The translations under genes were made by a program, and so were the position numbers. DNA of 64,000 nt, taken from NCBI GenBank assembly GCA_904830895.1, contig LR882958.1, positions 4,049,501-4,113,500 of the forward strand, read 5' to 3'. The stretch comes from Planktothrix rubescens CCAP 1459/22 (GTDB lineage: Bacteria; Cyanobacteriota; Cyanobacteriia; Cyanobacteriales; Microcoleaceae). Below the pieces are notes generated by a model. The model had not been told where the DNA came from and ran no database searches. It saw only the letters and a list, made by a program, of their open reading frames with translations. Numbering within the stretch: the first letter of the stretch is position 1; each line of letters starts with the position of its first letter. Shown piece by piece: positions 26,763-34,378 of the stretch.

Positions 26763-27209
26763 ATGGATAATCTCAAACAATTACTGTTGAAACGACCGAT
26801 TAATGTGAAGGCGGTGGTCACAAACCGTTGGAAAGACGAAGCCCAACAGCAACTTCAAGTCCAAATCAATCAAATTGATAGTCAGTTGCAACAGTTAGAA
26901 ATCCAAGGACAACGCATGGTGGCGGAAATTAAACGCCAAAGCCTGCAACCTCTTGGCCCGGATGCGATGCAAAAAATAGACAGTATCCAAGTTGAGGTGA
27001 ATGAACGGAAAAGTCAACTCTTAGAGCAGAAAAATCAAAACTTGCAACAACTCCAACAGGTGCAAACCCTAGAACTAGAACAGGAAGTTGTTCAAGGACA
27101 AATTGAAAGTATTTTTACTGTGGTAGAAGGCGACAATTTGGTTACCAAAATGCAAGTAGAAATTCTTCTACGAGATGGTTTCATCGAAGAAATTCGCGGC
27201 GATATTTAA
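26763..27209 (+). CDS. YlqD-family protein
   Basis: The 148-residue, Gln-rich, largely coiled-coil protein begins MDNLKQLLLKRPINVKAVVT and ends with a beta-type segment (LVTKMQVEILLRDGFIEEIRG). This pattern matches the YlqD family of unknown function, found in Bacillus and cyanobacteria. It precedes the pyruvate dehydrogenase E2 gene by 88 bp, with a hairpin in between, so co-transcription is uncertain. No signal peptide or membrane helix. Confidence 0.75.
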   Translation: MDNLKQLLLKRPINVKAVVTNRWKDEAQQQLQVQINQIDSQLQQLEIQGQRMVAEIKRQSLQPLGPDAMQKIDSIQVEVNERKSQLLEQKNQNLQQLQQVQTLELEQEVVQGQIESIFTVVEGDNLVTKMQVEILLRDGFIEEIRGDI

Positions 27210-27216
27210 AGGGTTT

Positions 27217-27245
27217 CGGTTAACGGTCTTGTTTGGCGTTAACCG
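27217..27245 (+). terminator. Stem-loop after ylqD
   Basis: CGGTTAACG (27217-27225) pairs perfectly with CGTTAACCG (27237-27245). No clear T-run follows, so this could be a weak terminator or a protein-binding palindrome before the E2 gene. Confidence 0.4.
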
Positions 27246-27297
27246 TTAACAGTCAACCCCTATTGATAACATTTGAACTCTATTTCTTTTAACGCTT

Positions 27298-28557
27298 ATG
27301 GCCATTCATGAAGTTTTTATGCCCGCCCTGAGTTCCACCATGACCGAGGGTAAAATCGTTTCTTGGCAAAAATCCCCCGGTGATAAAATTGAAAAGGGCG
27401 AAACGGTCTTGATCGTTGAGTCCGATAAGGCGGATATGGATGTGGAATCCTTCTATGAAGGGTATCTGGCCACGATTATTACTCCGGCCGGAGAAGCTGC
27501 CCCCGTGGGGAATACCATTGCCTTAATTGCAGAAACCCAAGGGGAAATTGAACAGGCCAAACAGAAAGCCGCCTCTGCTACCCCTGCTACCCCCGCCGCC
27601 GTGGCTCAACCCGTTGCAGCTAGTCCCGTGGCGACGGCCGTTGTCGCAACCCCAACCCCTCCTAACAATGGCCGGATTATTGCCTCGCCTCGCGCCCGCA
27701 AATTGGCCAAGGAACTGAATTTAGATTTAGCAACCTTAACCGGAAGTGGGCCGAATGGTCGGATCATTGCGGAAGACGTGGAAACAGCATCGGGACGTCC
27801 GGCTGCGGTTCAGACTCCCTCCCAAATCCCGGCTCCGGCTGTTAGTAAGCCCATGACAGCCCCAACTCCAGCAACTGTTCCCTTGGGTCAAGTCGCCGCG
27901 ATGAATACCCTCCAAAACGCCGTGGTCAGAAATATGACCGCGAGTTTATCGGTGCCGGTATTCCGGGTGGGATATACGATTACAACGGATGGGTTGGATC
28001 AGCTTTATAAACAACTGAAATCTAAGGGTGTCACCATGACGGCACTCTTAGCAAAAGCGGTGGCAATGACATTACAAAAACATCCGATTTTGAATGCCAG
28101 TTATGTAGAAAATGGGATTCAATATCGGGCGGGAATTAATATTGCGATCGCGGTGGCTATGCCCGATGGTGGTTTAATTACTCCGGTATTAAAAAATGCC
28201 GATCAAATTGATCTTTATTCCCTATCTCGGACTTGGAAAGATTTAGTTGAAAGGTCTAGGGCGAAACAGTTACAACCCGATGAATATAGCAGTGGAACCT
28301 TTACCCTCTCCAATTTAGGAATGTTTGGAGTCGATAAGTTTGATGCGATTTTACCTCCGGGTCAAGGTTCAATTTTAGCCATCGGTGCGTCCCGTCCCCA
28401 ATTAGTGGTTTCTGCCGATGGTTCTATGGCGGTTAAACGTCAAATGCAAGTGAATATTACTTGTGATCACCGGATTATTTATGGGGCGGATGCGGCAACA
28501 TTCTTACAAAGTTTAGCTAAATTGATTGAAACCAATGTTCAATCGTTGACTATGTAA
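27298..28557 (+). CDS. pdhC: Dihydrolipoamide acetyltransferase, pyruvate dehydrogenase E2
   Basis: E2 transfers the acetyl group from lipoamide to CoA in the pyruvate dehydrogenase complex. The 419 residues contain one lipoyl domain (residues 1-75) with the lipoylated lysine K44 in ESDKADMDV. An Ala/Pro-rich linker follows, then a peripheral-subunit-binding domain (IIASPRARKLAKEL, then TGSGPNGRIIAEDVE) and a catalytic domain. The active-site motif is DHRIIYGADAA; the Tyr in place of the usual Asp is shared with plastid E2 enzymes. Genes for E1 and E3 are not adjacent, as is normal in cyanobacteria. Confidence 0.94.
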   Translation: MAIHEVFMPALSSTMTEGKIVSWQKSPGDKIEKGETVLIVESDKADMDVESFYEGYLATIITPAGEAAPVGNTIALIAETQGEIEQAKQKAASATPATPAAVAQPVAASPVATAVVATPTPPNNGRIIASPRARKLAKELNLDLATLTGSGPNGRIIAEDVETASGRPAAVQTPSQIPAPAVSKPMTAPTPATVPLGQVAAMNTLQNAVVRNMTASLSVPVFRVGYTITTDGLDQLYKQLKSKGVTMTALLAKAVAMTLQKHPILNASYVENGIQYRAGINIAIAVAMPDGGLITPVLKNADQIDLYSLSRTWKDLVERSRAKQLQPDEYSSGTFTLSNLGMFGVDKFDAILPPGQGSILAIGASRPQLVVSADGSMAVKRQMQVNITCDHRIIYGADAATFLQSLAKLIETNVQSLTM

Positions 28558-28561
28558 ATTC

Positions 28562-28675
28562 GTTGTTGGGCTAAAGCCCAAGAATATGGAGGGCTAAAGC
28601 CCAAGAATATGGAGGGCTAAAGCCCAACAACAGCCCAACAACAGCCCAACAACAGCCCAACAACAGCCCAACAAC
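28562..28675. repeat. GGGCTAAAGCCC repeats with tandem extensions
   Basis: Three copies of GGGCTAAAGCCCAA separated by GAATATGGAG are followed by about five copies of the 11-mer CAGCCCAACAA. It belongs to the palindrome family at 1966 and 21972, here expanded in tandem between the E2 gene and the downstream oxidoreductase. Confidence 0.85.
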
Positions 28676-28697
28676 AAAACTTAATCATTGGTAAATT

Positions 28698-29699
28698 ATG
28701 AAAGCAGTTCTCATGACAGAAGTTGGGGAACCAAATGTTTTACAACTTCAAGAAATACCCGATCCTCAAATTAAATCTGATACTGAGATTTTAGTCCGTT
28801 TAAAGGCGGCGGGAATTAATCCGGTTGATACCAAATTACGCAGTCGGGGTACTTTTTATCCCGATCAAATGCCCGCTATTTTGGGTTGTGATGGGGCGGG
28901 AATTGTAGAAGCCATCGGTTCAGAAGTTAAAAAATTTCAAGTCGGAGATGCGGTTTATTTTTGCAATGGGGGTTTGGGTGCAGAAGCGGGCAATTATGCG
29001 GAATTAGTTATTATTGATGAAAAATTTGCCAGTTTGAAACCCCAAAGTTTGAGTTTTGTGGAGGCGGCGGCGGCTCCTTTAGTTTTAATTACCGCTTGGG
29101 AAGCATTGTATGATCGGGGACGATTACAACCGGGACAAAAGGTGTTAATTCATGGCGGTGCGGGTGGGGTGGGTCATGTAGCGATTCAGTTAGCCCTATT
29201 ACAAGGAGCAGAAGTTGCCACAACCGTTAGTTCTGCCGATACTGCGGCTTTGGTGCAGGAGTTGGGGGCAGATTTAGTAATTAATTATAAAGAAAATAAT
29301 TTTGTCGATCAAATATTAGAATGGACGGGGGGAGAAGGAGTTGATTTAGCTTTTGATACTATTGGCGATGGGGTTTTTTATCAAACAGTTTTTGCGGTTA
29401 AAAATTATGGGGATTTGGTAACTATTTTAGAACCCGATCCGAAATTAGGAAATTTGAAAGAGGCTCGGTTACGGAATTTAAGAATTAGTTTAGAGTTGAT
29501 GTTAACGCCGATGTTACAAGCTCGGATTCATGATCAATTGGATCAAACTAAAATTCTGCAACAATGCGCCCGATTAATTGATGAAGGGAAATTAAAAATA
29601 TTAGTCAATAAAACTTTTCCCTTAGCATCAGCATCGGAAGCTCATCAACTATTAGAAGCCGGAGGAATGAAGGGTAAATTAGTCTTAACAATAGAATAA
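28698..29699 (+). CDS. Zinc-independent MDR-family quinone oxidoreductase
   Basis: The 333-residue protein has the medium-chain dehydrogenase/reductase layout: an N-terminal GroES-like part (AGINPVDTKLRSRGTFYP, then ILGCDGAGIVEAIG) and a Rossmann nucleotide-binding motif VLIHGGAGGVGHVAIQLA. The structural-zinc cysteines are absent, which points to an NADPH:quinone oxidoreductase or enoyl reductase rather than an alcohol dehydrogenase. The physiological substrate is unknown. It follows the repeat cluster and is probably transcribed alone. Confidence 0.88.
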   Translation: MKAVLMTEVGEPNVLQLQEIPDPQIKSDTEILVRLKAAGINPVDTKLRSRGTFYPDQMPAILGCDGAGIVEAIGSEVKKFQVGDAVYFCNGGLGAEAGNYAELVIIDEKFASLKPQSLSFVEAAAAPLVLITAWEALYDRGRLQPGQKVLIHGGAGGVGHVAIQLALLQGAEVATTVSSADTAALVQELGADLVINYKENNFVDQILEWTGGEGVDLAFDTIGDGVFYQTVFAVKNYGDLVTILEPDPKLGNLKEARLRNLRISLELMLTPMLQARIHDQLDQTKILQQCARLIDEGKLKILVNKTFPLASASEAHQLLEAGGMKGKLVLTIE

Positions 29700-29811
29700 T
29701 TGAGATAAACAGTAGAGACTGAGGATATGAATTGCACAATATAAATCTCCGTTCCTATCCTCTGTCTAATTTTAATTGATAATAAACGCAGAAACTAAGT
29801 TCGATAATCTT

Positions 29812-30195
29812 TCACATAGAATTTACCATATCTAATGTCAAAATACCCCTATATTTATTGACAACTAACTCCATCATTTCTAGCCATTGAGAACCTATTA
29901 AAATTTCAGGCAGTTCATCGCCAACATGAACTGGGATAATAAATTCTTTTCCATCCAGAATCACTTTGCCTTCATAGATATCAAAAAACTCATCTCCCGG
30001 CGCTGTCTGCATCTCGACTTGGGGAGCAATTAAAGACCATTGTAAGGCTTGTAGGTCTTGAGAATTAATCGCCAGCCAACCTGTGGTAAAACCAGTGTCG
30101 AACAACACTTCTACTGGAAAGGATTCACCATGAGTTGCAATTAATTCAATTTCAAAGAATAACTGCCCATTTTCACCAAATGTGCCTGCGATCAT
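29812..30195 (-). CDS. Retropepsin-like aspartic protease-fold protein
   Basis: The 127-residue protein has one aspartic-protease half-site: EVLFDTGFTTGWLAIN, with the DTG motif replacing the canonical DTGA/DSGA, and a later hydrophobic PEILIGSQWLEMMEL that fits the psi-loop partner. Proteins with a single lobe must dimerise, as retroviral proteases do. Its start overlaps the stop of the upstream small gene by 4 bp, so the two are translationally coupled. Such pairs recur in cyanobacterial genomes (from memory). Whether it is an active protease is untested. Confidence 0.75.
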   Translation of the reverse strand: MIAGTFGENGQLFFEIELIATHGESFPVEVLFDTGFTTGWLAINSQDLQALQWSLIAPQVEMQTAPGDEFFDIYEGKVILDGKEFIIPVHVGDELPEILIGSQWLEMMELVVNKYRGILTLDMVNSM

Positions 30196-30515
30196 ATCAT
30201 GCCACAGGTTCCTCTTTCATTGAGACGAAATGCGGTCATTTTAATATCTTGTTCGCCATAAATCTCGCGTATTTTTTCAATTAACTTGGGTAATTGGGGT
30301 GCAATTAAATAATCTTCACTATCAGGTTCGATAGCAATGAAATAATTATAATATTCATCTATTAATTGGGGGCGTAGTCTTTCAAATATCGCTCGGCAAC
30401 GCAGACCTAATTGAGTTCTTTCTGCTTTGCGTTTTGCTAATTCTTCGGGGGGGATGGTATTTGCTTTTGAGATTCTACCCCGTCTTACTTGTCGCTTCTC
30501 TGATAAGTTATTCAT
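30192..30515 (-). CDS. Small conserved protein coupled to the retropepsin-like gene
   Basis: The 107-residue protein has a basic N-terminus (KRQVRRGRISKANTIPPEE), an R-rich helix (LGLRCRAIFERLRPQLI), and a C-terminal alpha/beta segment with YFIAIEPDSEDYLIAP and a closing FRLNERGTCGM. The C-terminal part resembles small DUF5678-like proteins common in cyanobacteria (weak, from memory). The 4-bp overlap with the aspartic-protease-like gene suggests a two-gene module, possibly toxin-antitoxin-like or a substrate/protease pair. Confidence 0.65.
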   Translation of the reverse strand: MNNLSEKRQVRRGRISKANTIPPEELAKRKAERTQLGLRCRAIFERLRPQLIDEYYNYFIAIEPDSEDYLIAPQLPKLIEKIREIYGEQDIKMTAFRLNERGTCGMI

Positions 30516-30540
30516 GTTTTTGATAAAGTAAATTCCACTA

Positions 30541-30661
30541 TAGCAATCCTAAATCAGTTGTAATATTTCCATCTATCTCGACCCCTCCCAACCCTCCCCT
30601 TAGTAAGGGGAGGGCTAGGGTGGGGTTCTATATTCTGATCGCAAATCATTTAAGATTGCTA
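30541..30661 (+). mobile_element. MITE family 2, 121-bp copy A
   Basis: TAGCAATCCTAAAT at the left end and ATTTAAGATTGCTA at the right end form a 14-bp terminal inverted repeat with one mismatch. TA flanks both sides (30539-30540 and 30662-30663). The centre has CCCCTCCCAACCCTCCCC and its partial complement. Copy B at 30995-31115 has the same length and lies in the opposite orientation. Confidence 0.85.
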
Positions 30662-30810
30662 TATGTTTTATTATAGCTAATAAATATTATTTTGTTAAGT
30701 TAGGGATGGGAGAGTTGCGATCGCTTGTACCTTGTTATTAAAGGGATGGAAAAAGGGCGATCGCGCTTTGAAATTGGGGGATGGGAGAGGCGCGATCGCC
30801 TATTTAGAGT

Positions 30811-30888
30811 TTGCTGAAAAAAGATGAAAAGCCTAGAGAGTCGGGAGGAGGAGAGGGCAGAAAGGGATAATGGTGCAAGGAATTAGTG
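30811..30888. repeat. 78-bp direct repeat flanking the CRISPR region, left copy
   Basis: The sequence beginning TTGCTGAAAAAAGATG and ending GCAAGGAATTAGTG recurs at 34281-34358 in the same orientation with three mismatches in 78 bases. The two copies bracket the MITE/CRISPR segment. The start resembles an insertion-sequence end, but no transposase is present. Confidence 0.85.
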
Positions 30889-30946
30889 TATATAGCAAGA
30901 GGCAATAGGGAATAGGCAATCTCGCTATAGGTAAATACTTACTGTA

Positions 30947-30994
30947 AGCAGCTTTTAGCTTTCAAGAATGTCCTAATAGATGTGGCGACTGCTA
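30947..30994. mobile_element. MITE family 1 end fragment
   Basis: GTCCTAATAGATGTGGC, followed by GACTGCTA and TA, is the reverse complement of the left end of the element at 34124 (TAGCAGTCGCCAGACC, then TATTAGGAC). It abuts MITE 2 copy B, so one element probably inserted into or next to the other. Confidence 0.55.
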
Positions 30995-31115
30995 TAGCAA
31001 TCTTAAATGATTTGCGATCAGAATATAGAACCCCACCCTAGCCCTCCCCTTACTAAGGGGAGGGTTGGGAGGGGTCGAGATAGATGGAAATATTACAACT
31101 GATTTAGGATTGCTA
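30995..31115 (-). mobile_element. MITE family 2, 121-bp copy B
   Basis: This is an inverted copy of the element at 30541-30661, also 121 bp, with ends TAGCAATCTTAAAT and ATTTAGGATTGCTA and TA on both sides (30993-30994, 31116-31117). The near identity of the two copies indicates recent movement. Confidence 0.85.
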
Positions 31116-31144
31116 TATAAATCATTCTGTTCCTTTTCTGTTAC

Positions 31145-31260
31145 TTTTTCAGCAAGCCCTATTTCTACACCTAACTATATTTAACCACTAAAGCTCTAGT
31201 AAAAACTGGGGCTTTTTTTTGTGCGATCGGATTGAATTAATTTTCCTAGCGAGTGGGGAA
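31145..31260. repeat. Left CRISPR flank, inverted copy of the right flank
   Basis: Read in reverse complement, this block matches the right flank: the end-like TTGCTGAAAAA, then GGTGTAGAAATAGGG, then a stem (AAAGCTCTAGT with ACTGGGGCTTT) with a T-run at 31211-31218 on the plus strand. It ends in a degenerate CRISPR repeat (about 31229-31260). The right counterpart runs from 34049 to about 34291 and contains an extra MITE. Confidence 0.85.
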
Positions 31261-31261
31261 A

Positions 31262-31629
31262 GTAAGTTTGTTTGAGTTTTAAAAGGGTGTTTTTGGAGTT
31301 TTTCAAAAGTTGAAAAGTTAGAGATTTTGTCGCTACGGAAGTCTCTAATTTTTTCCTATTTGCGGAGTCGAGTGGAGTCGAAGCCTTTTCGATTTCCGCA
31401 TTAATAAAAGACTTCGACTAATTTTGTCTTAACTACCTATTTCTAGGTAATGACAAAGGAATTTGCCGTAACCCCGGCTGGGGAATTGCCTTTACTGCTA
31501 GAGCGTCAGGCTGGGGACAGTATTCTTGCGGTAGAGGTGTCCCCCAAAGTTAGATTACTCGAAATCTACTCTTTTTGTCAACAGTTACCTCTCACATTAA
31601 TAAAAAACTTCGACTAATTTTGTCTTCAC
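31262..31629. other. Interval between degenerate and intact repeats at the left
   Basis: These 368 bp hold a hairpin with T-run (TTAGAGA...TCTCTAA then TTTTTT, about 31319-31356), a GTCGAAG/CTTCGAC inverted repeat (about 31378-31419), and a roughly 29-bp direct repeat (CTTCGACTAATTTTGTCTT at about 31412 and 31609). One 55-codon frame from ATG 31450 to TAA 31617 is open but has no recognised family. No counterpart exists on the right, so it may be an insertion. Confidence 0.5.
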
Positions 31630-32719
31630 GTTTCCAATCAATTAATTTCCCTAGCGAGTAGGGAGCCTGTTGCGATTCCGGTTGAAGTGGTGATCGAGGT
31701 CGAGTTTCCAATCAATTAATTTCCCTAGCGAGTAGGGAGTTACAACAAAGGAATCTCTAAATGACAAGTGAAACAAGTTTCCAATCAATTAATTTCCCTA
31801 GCGAGTAGGGAGACGAGACTTTCAAACTGTGTGGCATAGTGGACATACTACTGAAAAACTGTTTCCAATCAATTAATTTCCCTAGCGAGTAGGGAGGCAC
31901 AAAAAGGATGTTTGAACATAATGATTTCCTCTGGTAGGTTTCCAATCAATTAATTTCCCTAGCGAGTAGGGAGGTATGACGACAGACTTGAACTTGTCAT
32001 GGAGCATCCAAAGCTGTTTCCAATCAATTAATTTCCCTAACGAGTAGGGAGTTAAACATTACTTTACAGGAAAAGGAATTGATAAGGGTCTTGTTTCCAA
32101 TCAATTAATTTCCCTAACGAGTAGGGAGTGTAGGAAATTTGACGGACACAGTGAAAAACTGCGAGTTTCCAATCAATTAATTTCCCTAACGAGTAGGGAG
32201 ACCAAACAATTCACAGCCGAAACCGTTGAAATCCTCCACTGTTTCCAATCAATTAATTTCCCTAACGAGTAGGGAGAATTCTATTTCTGCTATTGATGCA
32301 GAGATTCTACTTGATGTTTCCAATCAATTAATTTCCCTAACGAGTAGGGAGCCTTTCCTCGCAAAGTTAATGGATAAAGAGTTAGCTAGTTTGTTTCCAA
32401 TCAATTAATTTCCCTAACGAGTAGGGAGTAGTACCAAGGACGTTTATATAGTTCGTAACTTTGTGTGTTTCCAATCAATTAATTTCCCTAACGAGTAGGG
32501 AGGTAAGGCTAGATAACTAGCCTTACTTTAAGAGTTTCCAATCAATTAATTTCCCTAACGAGTAGGGAGTCCTCCACCTAATCGGTGGAAACCTGCTTTA
32601 GCTGCTCTTGCGTTTCCAATCAATTAATTTCCCTAACGAGTAGGGAGTTATTATCTAAAGGCTTCAACAATAAAGTATATGCAGTTTCCAATCAATTAAT
32701 TTCCCTAACGAGTAGGGAG
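31630..32719 (-). CRISPR. CRISPR array 1, 15 repeats, 14 spacers
   Basis: Fifteen 36-nt repeats read GTTTCC...GTAGGGAG on the plus strand, first at 31630-31665 and last at 32684-32719. Spacers are 31-48 nt. The reverse complement has a CCCTA/TAGGG hairpin and a GATTGGAAAC 3' end and closely resembles the Synechocystis CRISPR3 (type III-B) repeat as I recall it, so transcription is expected on the minus strand. Repeats 1-5 carry CTAGCGAG; repeats 6-15 all carry CTAACGAG. No cas gene lies in the window. Confidence 0.97.
32503..32533. other. Hairpin-forming spacer
   Basis: This spacer, the shortest in the array at 31 nt, contains GTAAGGCTAG and its exact reverse complement CTAGCCTTAC around ATAA. 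It would fold on itself in the crRNA. The next spacer (32570-32611) also has a CCACC/GGTGG hairpin. Confidence 0.85.
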
Positions 32720-32803
32720 TGTCAGATATTGTAAGATCAATCCGTGCAGAATTGAATCTAGGGAGCAAAGTTATTGATTGCTACCTGTTCCCCAATGGCG
32801 AGA
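32720..32803. other. 84-bp centre between the opposed CRISPR arrays
   Basis: This is the only sequence between the last repeat of array 1 and the first of array 2. It includes CTAGGGA at 32758 and TTATTGATTG to 32780, which resembles a degenerate repeat in array 2 orientation. It is about two spacers long and shows no typical leader. Confidence 0.7.
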
Positions 32804-33922
32804 CTCCCTACTCGCTAGGGAAATTAATTGATTGGAAACTTATTAATTTCGTCATAGGGGTTTTGAACTTTCGACCGGACTCCCTACTCGCTAGGGAAAT
32901 TAATTGATTGGAAACAGGAAGGAAGACACTGACCAGGAATCAGTTCAATCTTAGCTCCCTACTCGCTAGGGAAATTAATTGATTGGAAACACATTAAATG
33001 GAACTCTGTCAAGAAACTTTCTCGACTCTCCTATCCTCCCTACTCGCTAGGGAAATTAATTGATTGGAAACCCCGCCCCGTAGACACCCTGAGACATGGC
33101 TCGGAATGCTCCCTACTCGCTAGGGAAATTAATTGATTGGAAACCTCGGTTTAAATCAGGAGACATCAAAACTTCGATTTCAACACCCTCCCTACTCGCT
33201 AGGGAAATTAATTGATTGGAAACTGGCGGTCACCATGTCTAATTTAGACATAATCTTAGAGGTACTCCCTACTCGCTAGGGAAATTAATTGATTGGAAAC
33301 ACTGAGTACCATCAGAGGATTCACACCAGTGTCAAGTGCAGCAACTCCCTACTCGCTAGGGAAATTAATTGATTGGAAACTGGATTGCTCATTGACTTAA
33401 CAGCATCAATAAGCACTGCTGAACTCCCTACTCGCTAGGGAAATTAATTGATTGGAAACTTCCGGCTAACAGGTGCATCAAATCATTGGCTAATCTCCCT
33501 ACTCGCTAGGGAAATTAATTGATTGGAAACCATTGATAATCAAGCCAACTTTCAAAGCATTCATCTTGATAATTTTTCTCCCTACTCGCTAGGGAAATTA
33601 ATTGATTGGAAACGGGAGAGTAAACTTAACAGCACCTTTGAGAAAGGAAGGACCATCCTCCCTACTCGCTAGGGAAATTAATTGATTGGAAACAGTTCAT
33701 ACACACATGAAACTATATCCTAATCAGCCAATGGGCTCCCTACTCGCTAGGGAAATTAATTGATTGGAAACAGTAAAGGAATGTGAGACTTGTTAGGCGG
33801 AATTCCCCTCCCTCTCCCTACTCGCTAGGGAAATTAATTGATTGGAAACTCAGAATAAAAACACTATAAGAAGGATTAAACCCCTTCTTATTTTCTTTAC
33901 TCCCTACTCGCTAGGGAAATTA
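32804..33922 (+). CRISPR. CRISPR array 2, 14 full repeats and one truncated, opposite orientation
   Basis: Repeats read CTCCCTACTCGCTAGGG...GATTGGAAAC on the plus strand, the exact reverse complement of the G-type repeat of array 1. The first is at 32804-32839 and the last intact one at 33814-33849; a truncated one is at 33900-33922. Spacers are 35-50 nt and none looks shared with array 1. With the GGAAAC end taken as 3', transcription would be rightward. Decay of repeats at the right end marks the trailer end. Confidence 0.97.
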
Positions 33923-34075
33923 GAAGATGCGCTGAAGCGCAACAACTACCTCCTAGGGAAATTAATTCATTAGAAACATTAGATTATTGTAAAAATCCTC
34001 ATTGATTGGAAACGTCAACCTAATTCGTAATTCGTAATTCGTAATTCATACTCGCTAGGAAAATTAATTGATTCC
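33923..34075. repeat. Degenerate repeats at the right end of array 2
   Basis: Three repeat fragments follow the truncated repeat: CCTAGGGAAATTAATTCATT at 33952 (continuing to 33977), ATTGATTGGAAAC at 34001-34013, and CTCGCTAGGAAAATTAATTG (about 34049-34075). A small ATTCGTA triplication (34022-34045) lies between them. The last fragment matches the degenerate repeat at 31229-31260 in reverse complement. Confidence 0.8.
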
Positions 34076-34291
34076 GATCGCACTAAAAAAAAGCCCCAGT
34101 TTTTACTAGGGCTTTAGTGGTTATAGCAGTCGCCAGACCTATTAGGACAAAGAGTGATGCAGCAAAGCTAGACGGTGAAGTCTTTTTATCCGGTGTTCCC
34201 TCCCCCCCTAGCCCCCCGTGCACGGGGGGCTAGGGGGGGCTGTTCCCTGCTATAAATATGGTTAGGTGTAGAAATAGGGCTTGCTGAAAAA
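34049..34291. repeat. Right CRISPR flank with MITE insertion
   Basis: The degenerate repeat, the hairpin AAAGCCCCAGT...ACTAGGGCTTT and the GGTTAGGTGTAGAAATAGGG block are the inverted counterpart of 31145-31260. Between CTTTAGTGGT-TA and TA-AATATGG lies the 129-bp MITE at 34124-34252, absent from the left flank. Confidence 0.85.
34124..34252 (+). mobile_element. MITE family 1 insertion with TA duplication
   Basis: The element starts TAGCAGTCGCCAG, ends CCCTGCTA, and is flanked by TA at 34122-34123 and 34253-34254. The left CRISPR flank holds the uninterrupted site (GTGGT-TA-AATATAG read in reverse complement), so the insertion and its two-base target duplication can be read directly. The GTGCAC palindromic core is at about 34204-34241. 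Confidence 0.9.
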
Positions 34292-34358
34292 AGATGAAAA
34301 GCCGAGAAAGTCTGGAGGAGGAGAGGGCAGAAAGGGATAATGGTGCAAGGAATTAGTG
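34281..34358. repeat. 78-bp direct repeat, right copy
   Basis: Counterpart of 30811-30888 in the same orientation (75 of 78 bases equal). It ends 21 bp before the stop of the PBP2 gene. Confidence 0.85.
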
Positions 34359-34378
34359 ACAAAAAGTTAATTCAGATT

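Noticed and set aside
31450-31617. 55-codon open frame left of array 1
   Set aside because: The start signal is poor, no family is recognised and there is no counterpart elsewhere in the window; noted only within the gap description.
31757-32907. Open frames inside the CRISPR arrays
   Set aside because: They are made of repeat units and spacers; the recurrent SPYSLGKLIDWK peptide is just the translated repeat.
30516-34378. cas genes beside the CRISPR arrays
   Set aside because: Flanking coding genes are a retropepsin-like pair and PBP2; no cas1, cas2, cas6 or effector motif is visible anywhere in the window.
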